12,291 bases of DNA from Gammaproteobacteria bacterium (GCA_018222695.1 JAAEZV010000029.1:1-12291), one strand, 5' to 3'. Positions 1 to 7,722 are shown, counted from the stretch's first letter. A program made the numbers and translations. The notes: a model not told the origin generated them from the letters alone.

Positions 1-372
1 GAGCACAACCAGGGTCGGGTCATTCACGAGCAAGAAATCGACGCAGCGCTCGCCAAATGGTGCAGCGAACATAGCTCAGCTGACATCATAAGCAAGCTCG
101 AGGGCGTGCGGGTGCCCGTGGGGCCCATCTACAGCGTCGAGGACATGATGAGCGACCCCCACTACAACGCGCGCGGCATGTTCGAAACCGTCGAAATTGA
201 CGGTGAACCGCTGAAGATACCCGCCATTCTCCCGAAGCTCAGCGAGACCCCCGGGCGTACTGATTGGCCGGGAGCAAAAATCGGAGCCCACAACAGTGAA
301 ATTCTGGGCGATCTTCTGGGCCTTTCTGAAGAGGATCTCAGCAGCCTCAGTGACGACGGCGTCACCTGCTAA
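1..372 (+). CDS. Family III CoA-transferase (CaiB/BaiF), 3' fragment
   Basis: The reading frame is open from base 1 and ends at TAA 370-372, so only the last 123 residues are present and the start lies outside the window. What is visible is the C-terminal part of a family III CoA-transferase: a segment rich in charged residues followed by VPVGPIYSVEDMMSDPHYNARGMF, which is the hallmark 'GVPxGPVxxxxDxxxDPHxxARGM' region of the family, then the PKLSETPG stretch and the terminal 'LGLSEEDLSSL' helix. These enzymes move CoA between carboxylic acids through an aspartyl-CoA thioester intermediate; the catalytic Asp would be in the missing N-terminal half. Only 13 bases separate its stop from the next CoA-transferase, so the two are probably co-transcribed. 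Substrate cannot be told. Family assignment is secure. Confidence 0.9.
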   Translation, partial: EHNQGRVIHEQEIDAALAKWCSEHSSADIISKLEGVRVPVGPIYSVEDMMSDPHYNARGMFETVEIDGEPLKIPAILPKLSETPGRTDWPGAKIGAHNSEILGDLLGLSEEDLSSLSDDGVTC

Positions 373-385
373 AGCCTGACTCCGC

Positions 386-1585
386 ATGAAACTGGATGGC
401 CTGACTGTTCTTGACCTGTCGCTGTTTCTGCCGGGACCTGCCGCCTCACAGTTAATGGCCGACCACGGGGCGCGGGTGATCAAAGTAGAGAACCCCCGCG
501 CGCCAGAGCCCACCCGCTCTGCTGAGGCCTTCCCGTGGCAACAAGGCGGCGAAACGGTCATGTTCCGCAACACCCAGCGGGGAAAAGAAAGCATCGCGCT
601 GGATCTCAAAACCGACGCGGGCAAACGTGCCGTGCTCGCACTGGCCAAACAGGTTGACGTCGTCGTCGAAGCGTTTCGTCCCGGCGTAGCCAAACGACTC
701 GGTATTGACTACGAGTCGCTTTCAACAGAGAACCCCGGGCTGGTGTACTGCTCGATCTCCGCCTTTGGTCAAACCGGACCTTGGCGCGATAAGCCCGCCC
801 ACGATACCGCTACCGTCGCGGCAGCCGGCATCCTCGATGTCACGCGATCGCCCGAAGGAGACTCAGGACCGGCGATTATTGGCGTGCCAATTGCCGACAT
901 GTTGTCTTCTTATCTCGCGTTGTCTGGGGTGCTCATGGCGCTCCATCGTCGCCACACAACTGGGCGCGGCGACTTTGTGGACATCAGCATGTTCGAGTCG
1001 GTCTTGGCAGCGAGCCCCAATATTCTGGGGCCCGTATTCGGCGGCGGACAGGCTCCCGAGCGCCTCAAAGAGCGCACTCATGGCGGCAACGCCATGCTCA
1101 ACGTCTATGAGACAGCAGACAAACACTATATTGCTCTCGGCGGCGGGGAGCACAAATTCGTTCAGGCGCTGTTTGAGGGTTTAGGTCGGCCCGAGTTCAT
1201 TGCCGCAGTGACCGGGCCAGCCGGTGAAGGCCACTGGCCAGCCATCGCGTTTTTACGCGAGACATTCCGGACCCGCTCCAGAAAGGAATGGGAGGGCTGG
1301 TTTGAGGGCCGGGACATCTGCTGGAGCCCAGTGGTGACGCTCGATGAGGCGTGGCGTGCAGATCATGTTCAGGAGCGCGGCATGCGATTTCAGGACGAGG
1401 CAGGCAATGACCACATCGGCTCGGCGATCAAATTTACCGATGAACCCGCCCAAATCGACACACATTTGCCACAAATTGGCGCCGATACCGCGAAAATTAT
1501 TGCGGAACTGGACTTGACCGAAGCCGATCACGGGGCGATATTGGAGAGTCTCAACAGTAATGTCCGGACAACGGGCGAATCCTAG
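386..1585 (+). CDS. Family III CoA-transferase (CaiB/BaiF), complete
   Basis: Complete 399-residue protein, near the usual ~400-residue length. It shows the family pattern in order: LDLSLFLPGPAA and LMADHGARVIKVE at about residues 9-35, the NTQRGKESIALDLK segment at 62-75, DVVVEAFRPGVAKRLGIDYE at 91-110, and GVPIADM with the candidate catalytic Asp at D171 (matching the Asp of formyl-CoA transferase by motif position), followed by the TGRGDFVDISMFE stretch. The C-terminal half carries WSPVVTLDEAWRADHVQERGM. The protein should transfer CoA between a donor acyl-CoA and a carboxylate, or act as a racemase-type member of the same fold; the partner acids are unknown. The ATG start fits the N-terminus of the family, although no good Shine-Dalgarno is seen in the 13-base gap after the preceding CoA-transferase, which suggests translational coupling. 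It is a distinct paralogue, not a duplicated copy of its neighbour. Confidence 0.93.
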   Translation: MKLDGLTVLDLSLFLPGPAASQLMADHGARVIKVENPRAPEPTRSAEAFPWQQGGETVMFRNTQRGKESIALDLKTDAGKRAVLALAKQVDVVVEAFRPGVAKRLGIDYESLSTENPGLVYCSISAFGQTGPWRDKPAHDTATVAAAGILDVTRSPEGDSGPAIIGVPIADMLSSYLALSGVLMALHRRHTTGRGDFVDISMFESVLAASPNILGPVFGGGQAPERLKERTHGGNAMLNVYETADKHYIALGGGEHKFVQALFEGLGRPEFIAAVTGPAGEGHWPAIAFLRETFRTRSRKEWEGWFEGRDICWSPVVTLDEAWRADHVQERGMRFQDEAGNDHIGSAIKFTDEPAQIDTHLPQIGADTAKIIAELDLTEADHGAILESLNSNVRTTGES

Positions 1586-1672
1586 CGGGCTGGTCGCTGA
1601 TCTGAAGCCCACAAAACTGTGTAAACACCAGATTAAGAGCCCTTCCCGGGCCTACAAAGAAGGAGGCTACCC

Positions 1673-4285
1673 ATGAGGAGCTTTACCCCACTCAAGCGAC
1701 GCCACAAGGCGTTGGCCACACTCCCCCTCTCCGCAGCCGTATCAGCGGCAATCTCTGCTACCGCAACGCTGATGCCGTCTGTCGCCATGGCGCAGCTAGA
1801 AGAAGTAGTCGTGACCGCGCGAGCCCGCGCAGAATCACTGCAGGACGTACCCGCAACCGTAACGGCTTTCACTGAAGGCCAGATCGAGAACATGGGTGTG
1901 GCTCGCGCCGAAGATTTTGTCTACATGACACCGGGCGTCACGTTCGTGAACTCTGTCGAGGTAGGAGATAGCCAGTTAGCAATTCGTGGCATTAACGGTG
2001 CCCGCGACGCGGAGACCAACTTCGCATTTATCGTCGACGGCATCCTTTATACAAACCCCTCAGCTTTTAACCGCGAGTACCCGGATCTGGCACAGATTGA
2101 GGTACTGAAGGGACCGCAAGGCGCACTGTATGGTCGCTCCGCCGCCGCGGGTGCGGTCATCATGTCGACCAAGCGACCGACACAAGAAATGGAAGGCAGC
2201 ATCAAAGTCGGTGCAGCGGAATACGGCACCATGTACGGCACCGCGACCATTGCCGGCCCCCTGGGCAGCGATGTCGCCGGACGCCTGACCGTCACCTCAC
2301 GTAAGACCGACGGCTTCTTGGAGAATGTTTACCTCAACGATGATGTCGTCAACGACTACGAAGAGACCGCCGTGAGCGGCCGAATCGTATTTGATCCGAC
2401 CGACACGCTGTCAATCGACACCAAGATTCGCTACTCGGAGGTATCTGCCGCCTCAATCTCATTCAACGCCGCCTTCGAACTGCCCTTTTTTGTTGGCGCT
2501 CTGGACGGCTTGCAAGGCTTTGGAGTTGACCCTGCGGCAGCCTCCATCGACGTCAATGATTTTGAATGGGTATACAGCCCCAACGTCGACCCGGAGAACG
2601 AGCAGGACACGCTGGAAGTGTCTGTCAAAGTCGATAAGCAGTTTGACTCCGGCACGCTGACTGCATGGGCACTCTACTCAGACCAGGACCAGTACTTCCT
2701 CGCAGATGGTACCTCCGGTGCGTTTGGCTTCTATAACAACTTGGGACACTGCCAGCAAACTGCTGCAGATCGATCACTGTTCCTTGGTGACGGCACGCCG
2801 ATGCAACAGCCAACATTCAACCTCGCCGGCTTTTCGCCAGATGGAAACCCTTTCTTCCCTCCCTACAGCCCGACGACGTGTGACGGCTATCAGTATCAGG
2901 AGCGCAACCAGCGCGACATCAGCTTCCAGCTTCAGTGGACGTCAGATGCTGACCAGCGACTGCGTTGGCAAGCGGGCATGTACTTCCTGAATATTGATCG
3001 GCGTGTGGGTGTGGCGCAGCTCGAGGACGACGGTCGCGCGCAACTGCCACGTTCCTTCGTGAACGAGCTCACCGATGCACTGGTATTGGATGACTTCGAA
3101 ACCACGGTACTATCGGGGTTTGGCTCCATTAACTATGACATTACCGACCGCATGGAATTGTCTTTCGCAGTGCGATACGACATTGAGGATCGAGAAGTCA
3201 GCAATGCAGTACCCAGCCCAGCTGATGGATACGTCTCGACCAACATCGACTACTGCGGGACCTTCTTTGAAGGTGGCTGTACTTTAAACGGCGCACCTTT
3301 GGGCGGCACACCTTGGAACCCAGCGTTTATCGACCTGTCGACAGGTGCGGTAAGCGCGCGAGTAGCGGATCGTAGCGAAGAATTTGACGCCATCCAGCCC
3401 AAGGTTAGTTTGACTTATGACCTGTCTGAAAACACGACTCTGTTCGGTAGCTGGGGCGTTGGCTTTAAGACCGGTGGCTTTAACAACCTTGGTGGTACCG
3501 AGACCATCAGCTTGTTCCTCGTTAACCCCGACGGCCTGCCAGTGGCACCGCCCGAGATCTACGAGGAAGAGACGTCCAGTTCATTTGAAGTGGGCTTCCG
3601 CTCTACATTGCTAGACGGCAACCTGCAGCTGGACGCTGCGGCGTACCACACAGAAGTCGATGACATGCAGTTCTTCGAATTCTACGTAGGACCTTTTGGT
3701 CTCCTAAGGACTGTTGAAGGCATCGACGAAGTCACCATTCAGGGCTTTGAGGTTGGCGCTTCATGGCAAATGACCGATGGCCTTCGGTTGGATGCCGGCT
3801 ACAGCACAATCGACGGCGAGATCGACGCCATGACAGTTCGCCCCTATGTTGTGGGTAACGATGTTCCCAATGCGCCCGAATTTACCGCGAACGTGGCTCT
3901 CACCTGGGATCAGAATTTCGGCGATCTCAACGTGCTGGCTCGCATCGAGTATGCCTATCAAGGTGACGTTTTCTACCACGTCGTTCAGGGTAGTGATCTT
4001 GATGTACCCAAGTCATACGACTTTGAGGGACTTCCATACGAAGTACCTGCCGTATTGTTCGGAGGTTTGGCCACCAGCTATTCCAAGACAAAGGTTGACG
4101 CCTACGGCATCACGAATCTCAGAGTCGGCATAGGCGGTGAGCGTTGGAAAGTGACCGCTTTTGCTCGCAACTTGTTCGATGAGGAATACGTAGGCGAAGT
4201 GATCATGGCGCCAGAATTCGGCGGCGCGTTTGTAACGCCGGGCACCTATCGCACGGCGGGTGTGGAGTTCCAGTGGGACTTCTAA
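1673..4285 (+). CDS. TonB-dependent outer-membrane receptor
   Basis: An 870-residue precursor of an outer-membrane active transporter powered by TonB-ExbBD. A basic N-terminus and a hydrophobic run form a signal peptide, with likely cleavage after AMA at residue 40. The TonB box EEVVVTAR follows immediately (43-50), so there is no N-terminal signalling (STN) domain. The plug domain covers about 55-170 and contains LAIRGI (102-107), VDGI (121-124) and the hallmark IEVLKGPQGALYGR (142-155). The rest is the beta-barrel, ending in an aromatic-rich last strand with terminal Phe, as needed for BAM insertion. The only four cysteines are at 360, 403, 528 and 536, in likely extracellular loops. Start is fixed by a perfect AGGAGG at 1661-1666, six bases before ATG. 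It lies 87 bases after a CoA-transferase, with no clear terminator between, so it may be part of that transcript. Ligand is unknown; siderophore, haem, vitamin or organic substrate are all possible. Confidence 0.96.
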   Translation: MRSFTPLKRRHKALATLPLSAAVSAAISATATLMPSVAMAQLEEVVVTARARAESLQDVPATVTAFTEGQIENMGVARAEDFVYMTPGVTFVNSVEVGDSQLAIRGINGARDAETNFAFIVDGILYTNPSAFNREYPDLAQIEVLKGPQGALYGRSAAAGAVIMSTKRPTQEMEGSIKVGAAEYGTMYGTATIAGPLGSDVAGRLTVTSRKTDGFLENVYLNDDVVNDYEETAVSGRIVFDPTDTLSIDTKIRYSEVSAASISFNAAFELPFFVGALDGLQGFGVDPAAASIDVNDFEWVYSPNVDPENEQDTLEVSVKVDKQFDSGTLTAWALYSDQDQYFLADGTSGAFGFYNNLGHCQQTAADRSLFLGDGTPMQQPTFNLAGFSPDGNPFFPPYSPTTCDGYQYQERNQRDISFQLQWTSDADQRLRWQAGMYFLNIDRRVGVAQLEDDGRAQLPRSFVNELTDALVLDDFETTVLSGFGSINYDITDRMELSFAVRYDIEDREVSNAVPSPADGYVSTNIDYCGTFFEGGCTLNGAPLGGTPWNPAFIDLSTGAVSARVADRSEEFDAIQPKVSLTYDLSENTTLFGSWGVGFKTGGFNNLGGTETISLFLVNPDGLPVAPPEIYEEETSSSFEVGFRSTLLDGNLQLDAAAYHTEVDDMQFFEFYVGPFGLLRTVEGIDEVTIQGFEVGASWQMTDGLRLDAGYSTIDGEIDAMTVRPYVVGNDVPNAPEFTANVALTWDQNFGDLNVLARIEYAYQGDVFYHVVQGSDLDVPKSYDFEGLPYEVPAVLFGGLATSYSKTKVDAYGITNLRVGIGGERWKVTAFARNLFDEEYVGEVIMAPEFGGAFVTPGTYRTAGVEFQWDF

Positions 4286-4299
4286 GTCGCTAACAGAGT

Positions 4300-4328
4300 A
4301 AAAAAGCCGGGCATTGCCCGGCTTTTTT
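4300..4328. terminator. Bidirectional intrinsic terminator
   Basis: The sequence reads six A, GCCGGGC (4306-4312), loop ATT, GCCCGGC (4316-4322), six T. The seven-base GC stem is perfect and extends by A:T pairs into the flanking runs. Because A6 lies on one side and T6 on the other, it terminates in both directions. It sits 14 bases after the receptor stop codon and 26 bases beyond the stop of the convergent PepSY-type gene, so it can serve both transcripts. Confidence 0.93.
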
Positions 4329-4354
4329 ATGGATATACGTTTATGGATGCTCTG

Positions 4355-4894
4355 CTATGAAAGCGCCAGCCACAGGAACAAGATCACTCCGGCGCCCGAG
4401 ATCACTGCGGTAGAAAAGCGGAGCCGGGCAGAAGACAGACCCAGCCACAATCCTGTCAGAATAATAAAGAGCATCCCCGCCGCGAACACTTGCTGATAGG
4501 TCTTATAGGCGGTCGGCCCATGCCCCATGTGAAGCTCAATCATCCGCTTTTGCAGTGAGGGTTCGTTATACCGCACCACCGCGTCTTCACCGCTGATATC
4601 CAACGTGTAAAACGGCCGGGTGGTAGGTCGAGTAATCAGCTGTAAGCCCTTCTGTTTCACGTACTCAAACTCGAAATCACTGACACCAAGAGTGACCAGC
4701 GCCGCTTGCACTTTTGCTTCGCTCGGGTCCAGCAAAAGTTGTTGTCCCGTGGCAAGGGTGCCAACAGGCGTCTGTTCAATGGTGCCTTTGATGCCAATCA
4801 GGTAGAGCCCCCCAGATACCGCCACCAACACAATCGCCGCAGCGAAAAAAGCAGAGCAATACAAATGTAACTTGATCAGTAAGGCACGCGCCAT
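4355..4894 (-). CDS. Small PepSY-type three-helix membrane protein
   Basis: A 179-residue inner-membrane protein. Three hydrophobic segments are seen at about residues 12-33, 134-153 and 161-178. Between helices 1 and 2 lies a soluble stretch of about 100 residues with a PepSY-like beta-rich character. The LHLYCSAF...VSGGLYL start and the ELHMGHG...TGLWLGL second helix match the PepSY-associated transmembrane (PiuB/FoxB-type) pattern, where a His before helix 1 (H10) and His residues before helix 2 (H122, H125) are candidate haem ligands. Full PepSY_TM iron reductases are much longer with more helices, so this is a reduced form. Members often lie beside TonB-dependent receptors, as here, and may help reduce or release imported iron complexes; that role is inference. 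Start: ATG 4894-4892, with an AGGGA about eight bases upstream. It converges with the receptor gene and diverges from the acyl-CoA synthetase. Confidence 0.75.
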   Translation of the reverse strand: MARALLIKLHLYCSAFFAAAIVLVAVSGGLYLIGIKGTIEQTPVGTLATGQQLLLDPSEAKVQAALVTLGVSDFEFEYVKQKGLQLITRPTTRPFYTLDISGEDAVVRYNEPSLQKRMIELHMGHGPTAYKTYQQVFAAGMLFIILTGLWLGLSSARLRFSTAVISGAGVILFLWLALS

Positions 4895-4920
4895 GGTGGT
4901 TTCCCTGTCAGAGTGTGAGT

Positions 4921-4933
4921 TGGCTCTGAGCCA
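4921..4933. repeat. Short palindrome upstream of the PepSY-type gene
   Basis: TGGCTC-T-GAGCCA is a perfect 6+1+6 inverted repeat, 26 bases upstream of the minus-strand start at 4894. A third copy of TGGCTC lies at 4944-4949. It sits in the 231-base divergent gap (4895-5125) that must hold promoters for both the PepSY-type gene and the acyl-CoA synthetase. It could be an operator, but a short palindrome like this can occur by chance. I saw no convincing -35/-10 pair in the rest of this gap. Confidence 0.25.
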
Positions 4934-5114
4934 CTATTTCCTCTGGCTCAATGGGTCGGCATTGTGCCCCAAGAACCAGCGCTCACCAACAGTCAGGCCT
5001 GAGATCTGCGCCCATAGCGAGTCACCGGGGATAACGTTAAAGTGCTACCCCTATGCGCCAATACCACTCCCAGACAAAAATCCGTGCACTGCTGGCGCTG
5101 CGCAAAAATGCGAT

Positions 5115-5120
5115 GAGGTG
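5115..5120 (+). promoter_or_regulatory. Ribosome binding site that fixes a TTG start
   Basis: GAGGTG lies five bases before TTG 5126. An in-frame stop (TGA 5114-5116) overlaps it, so no earlier start is possible, and the Shine-Dalgarno position points to the TTG as the true start of the acyl-CoA synthetase. Confidence 0.7.
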
Positions 5121-5125
5121 CCCCG

Positions 5126-6724
5126 TTGTCGCCGGATGATTTCGAGACCGTTCCCCTCGCCGAGGTATTGCTGCGGGGTTCAAGACGTCACCCCGATCGT
5201 GACTGCATTGTTGTTGGCGATGAGCGGGTCACCTATAGCGATCTCGCCGCCCGGGCACAGATGGTCGGCCGCTCCCTAATCGCCCTCGGTATCGAGCGCG
5301 GTGATCGGGTGGGCATTTTGATGGCCAATGGGCTGGACTTTACCGACCTTTTGTTCGGCACATCCCTGATCGGCGCGATCCCTGTACTGTACAACGCCCG
5401 CTTCAAAGCCCGCGAAATCGCCCACGTCACGGCAGATGCAGGGATCAAGGTGGTGGTGACCAACAACACCGTCGAAGATCACACCGATTACGTTGAACTA
5501 TTGAACAAGGCCGAGGTGCAGAAGGCACCCTCGATGCAGCATCAGATTTTTCTGGGCGCAGGTCACAGCGAAGGCTTCATGGATCGAGACACTTTCTGTG
5601 GGGTAGCAGAATCAGTGGACCCCGGTGAGGTTAAGAAACGCCATGCGGGCACAGCGATAACCGACACCGCGCTGATGTTTTATACCTCGGGCACCACAGC
5701 GATGCCCAAGGGCTGCCCGTTGGACCATATTGTGTTGCAGCATGCTGGCGTGGTGGGCGGCACCGATCGGTTACGGCTCATTGAGGGCGATGTCGTTTGG
5801 AACCCACTGCCTATGTTCCATAGCGCTTTTACACAGCCGCTCACAGGCACCCTCCATTTCGGTGGGACACTGGTCTCCATGGCCCACTTCGATCCGGACG
5901 AGGCCCTCGACCAGATTACCCGCGAGCGGGTCACCGTTGCCTTCCCCGCCTTTCCCACCATTACCCTGCAGCTACTGCACCACCCCCGCTACACGCCTGA
6001 GACCCTCAGCGGCGTGCGCGTCATGCTCAATGTCGGCCCCCCCGAAGAACTGGGCGCTATGCAAGCTCTGATGCCGTATACCACTCAAATCACCTGCTTT
6101 GGGATGAGTGAGTGCGGCGGCTCCGTGGCGATGTGTAATCCCGACGACCCCCTGCCGCTGCGCTCAGAATGCTCAGGCAAAGCGCTGCCCGGCATCGACA
6201 TTGAAGTGCGCGACCCGGAAACCGGCAAGACGCTGGCGTCCGGCGAGCCTGGTGAAATTGTGGCCCGCGGGCGCAGTGTGTTTAGCGGGTACTACAACGA
6301 CCCCGAAAAGACCGAGGCGGCCTTCTGGGAAGGAGGATGGTTCCGAACCGGTGATCTCGGCGTTTTAGATGCCGAGGGCCGCGTGACGTTTCGCGGCCGG
6401 CTCAAAGATATGCTGAAAGTGGGGGGCGAGAATGTCGCGGCTGTCGAGATAGAGGGTTACCTCGCGCTTCACCCGGCGGTGAAGCTCGCGCAAGTTGTCG
6501 GTCTACCCGACGAAAAATACGGTGAGGTGCCCGTCGCGTTTATTGAGCTAGTACCCGAGGCCACCGCGACAGAAGCTGAGATGATCACTTTTTGCCGCGG
6601 TGAGATTGCAAGCTTCAAGATTCCTCGCCAAGTGCGCTTTATAGAAGAGTGGCCGATGGGCGCGACGAAGATACTCAAGTCCACGCTTCGCGATCAGCTC
6701 CTAGCAGAGATGGCACCAGTCTGA
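5126..6724 (+). CDS. AMP-forming acyl-CoA synthetase/ligase
   Basis: A 532-residue member of the ANL adenylating superfamily: it activates a carboxylic acid with ATP to an acyl-adenylate, then forms the CoA thioester. Core motifs in order: YTSGTTAMPKG (186-196, P-loop-like ATP motif), PMFHS (229-233), FGMSE (325-329, adenine motif), GWFRTGDLG (404-412, with ribose-binding Asp), GRLKDMLKVGGENV (424-437, hinge and CoA-binding loop) and an A10-type Lys at about 515 in MGATKILK. The usual Gly before that Lys (GK) is Thr here, a mild deviation. Length is normal for medium/long-chain or aromatic acid ligases; substrate cannot be read from sequence. Start is TTG with GAGGTG five bases upstream, and an in-frame stop just before excludes earlier starts. 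The gene stands alone on the + strand, facing the MaoC pair with only 42 bases between, and probably supplies an acyl-CoA to the surrounding enzymes. Confidence 0.94.
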   Translation: MSPDDFETVPLAEVLLRGSRRHPDRDCIVVGDERVTYSDLAARAQMVGRSLIALGIERGDRVGILMANGLDFTDLLFGTSLIGAIPVLYNARFKAREIAHVTADAGIKVVVTNNTVEDHTDYVELLNKAEVQKAPSMQHQIFLGAGHSEGFMDRDTFCGVAESVDPGEVKKRHAGTAITDTALMFYTSGTTAMPKGCPLDHIVLQHAGVVGGTDRLRLIEGDVVWNPLPMFHSAFTQPLTGTLHFGGTLVSMAHFDPDEALDQITRERVTVAFPAFPTITLQLLHHPRYTPETLSGVRVMLNVGPPEELGAMQALMPYTTQITCFGMSECGGSVAMCNPDDPLPLRSECSGKALPGIDIEVRDPETGKTLASGEPGEIVARGRSVFSGYYNDPEKTEAAFWEGGWFRTGDLGVLDAEGRVTFRGRLKDMLKVGGENVAAVEIEGYLALHPAVKLAQVVGLPDEKYGEVPVAFIELVPEATATEAEMITFCRGEIASFKIPRQVRFIEEWPMGATKILKSTLRDQLLAEMAPV

Positions 6725-6766
6725 AGTTACTATTCCAACGCCCGCTGCCGCTCTTTTAGAGATCAG

Positions 6767-7213
6767 CTAGCGTCGTGACGGAATACGAGCCTTCGCCTCG
6801 CCTTTCAGGATGGTCTCGCCCTTTTGATTCCGTTGCCACACGGCGCAGGTCACAATCCCGCCGCCTGCCTCCTCAGGCGCCAAGGCGAGCACCTCCCCAC
6901 CGCAGGTCAAAGTGTCTTCAGGAAACACGTTGGCAGCAAAGCGCATCTTGGTCGCTACCAAATCCCAGGGATCGTGTAGCAGGGAGGTGAAATAACGGTA
7001 TAGGTAAGCCTGATTCAGTGGCCCCTGCTGCACGACATCGTGCAGGCCCCGTTCCTGCGCATATACGCGATCCAGATGCAGCGGATTGGTGTCTCTCAAA
7101 ATCAGCGCAATCGGGATGTAATCATAGCGATCCATGGGCCCCAACTCGACGCTGGGCAAGGCCATCGACACCTCGTAATCCTCAAACCACGCTTTGCTGA
7201 GCGGCGCCGTCAT
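6767..7213 (-). CDS. MaoC-like (R)-hydratase/dehydratase, catalytic subunit
   Basis: A 148-residue single hotdog-fold protein of the MaoC/PaaZ C-terminal type. The hydratase-2 motif is intact: RDTNPLHLDRVYAQERG (40-56), with candidate catalytic Asp41 and His46, followed by VVQQGPLNQAYLYRYF, the central helix of the fold. It should hydrate a trans-2-enoyl-CoA or dehydrate a 3-hydroxyacyl-CoA (or a related unsaturated diacid-CoA). Its ATG overlaps the stop of the upstream hotdog gene in an ATGA arrangement (7210-7213), indicating translational coupling and equal production, which fits a heterodimer. The 3' end faces the acyl-CoA synthetase across 42 bases in which I see no clear terminator hairpin. 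Confidence 0.9.
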   Translation of the reverse strand: MTAPLSKAWFEDYEVSMALPSVELGPMDRYDYIPIALILRDTNPLHLDRVYAQERGLHDVVQQGPLNQAYLYRYFTSLLHDPWDLVATKMRFAANVFPEDTLTCGGEVLALAPEEAGGGIVTCAVWQRNQKGETILKGEAKARIPSRR

Positions 7214-7671
7214 TTGAACAGGATGTAGGATTGCTGGCCGGACATGAGCAGATCCCCCTCTTCGCGACTCTTGATGTCGAAAGTGACTTCGACTACATCG
7301 AACGTCTGCTTGCCCTGCTTCTCATACACATCGCTTATCTCTGCCGAGATGGCAACAGGTTGCCCCACCAATAAAGGCCGATGGAAGTCAATGGACTGCT
7401 CTCCGAACATGGCCGTGCCCGTTCGGTAATCAAACAGAAAGTCGTCCTGCCAGTCGAAGGTTTTCAGTAAGCCCAATACCGCGACAAACGGCGCGAAGGA
7501 TGGCGGCGCCAAGCGCCCTGAAGCTGCCTCGGTGCCACCCTCGGAACCATCGGTCGGCGCGAAGTCTGACTCAGCTACCACCCCCAAGAAGTCGTTCACA
7601 TCCACTTCGGAAACGGTATAGGTCGCGGCCCGCAACGGGCGGCCGATCAGGGCTGTGCGGTCAACGGTCAA
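7210..7671 (-). CDS. MaoC N-terminal (FAS1-like dehydratase) subunit, TTG start
   Basis: A hotdog protein of 153 residues of the MaoC_dehydrat_N/FAS1-like type. It carries APPSFAP (55-61) and GEQSIDFHRPLLVGQPV (90-106), typical of the non-catalytic half of two-domain hydratases, and lacks the D-x-x-x-x-H catalytic pair present in its partner. It probably forms a heterodimer with the downstream MaoC protein and shapes the acyl-CoA pocket, as in known split hydratase pairs. The start is a choice: a longer frame opens at GTG 7734, but its first 21 codons run through a terminator hairpin and encode a Cys-rich, non-family peptide. TTG 7671 has AGGGGG four bases upstream and gives a family-like N-terminus (TVDRTALIGRPL). 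I prefer the TTG; the residual doubt concerns the start only. Confidence 0.88.
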   Translation of the reverse strand: MTVDRTALIGRPLRAATYTVSEVDVNDFLGVVAESDFAPTDGSEGGTEAASGRLAPPSFAPFVAVLGLLKTFDWQDDFLFDYRTGTAMFGEQSIDFHRPLLVGQPVAISAEISDVYEKQGKQTFDVVEVTFDIKSREEGDLLMSGQQSYILFK

Positions 7672-7675
7672 GTTG

Positions 7676-7681
7676 CCCCCT
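7676..7681 (-). promoter_or_regulatory. Ribosome binding site supporting the TTG start
   Basis: On the minus strand AGGGGG lies four bases before TTG 7671. It is the only good Shine-Dalgarno-like sequence between the terminator hairpin and the conserved start of the MaoC N-terminal-type protein, so it argues for the shorter frame. Confidence 0.5.
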
Positions 7682-7697
7682 GAGTGCTTGACGCAAG

Positions 7698-7722
7698 AAA
7701 AAGCCGGGCAAGGCCCGGCTTT
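7698..7722 (-). terminator. Intrinsic terminator after the HyuB-like gene
   Basis: On the minus strand the sequence reads AAA, GCCGGGC, loop CTT, GCCCGGC, then five T. The stem is perfect over seven GC-rich pairs plus flanking A:T pairs. It begins about 24 bases after the HyuB-like stop and lies 26 bases upstream of the next minus-strand start. The same stem core appears in the terminator at 4300-4328. In the plus direction the T run is only three long, so termination should favour the minus strand. Confidence 0.88.

Noticed and set aside
1586..1672. Short GC stems (for example GCCC-TTCCC-GGGC) between CoA-transferase and receptor
   Set aside because: Stems are only four to five pairs, without a T run; not enough for a terminator or a riboswitch. 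No convincing promoter was seen either.
4872..5279. A 135-residue + strand open frame spanning the gap before the acyl-CoA synthetase
   Set aside because: It overlaps the start of the PepSY-type gene and about 150 bases of the synthetase in another frame, has no ribosome binding site, and its protein is low-complexity without a recognisable family.
6725..6766. Terminator between the convergent synthetase and MaoC genes
   Set aside because: I looked for a hairpin with a T run in these 42 bases and found only a short CTCTTTT stretch without a stem.
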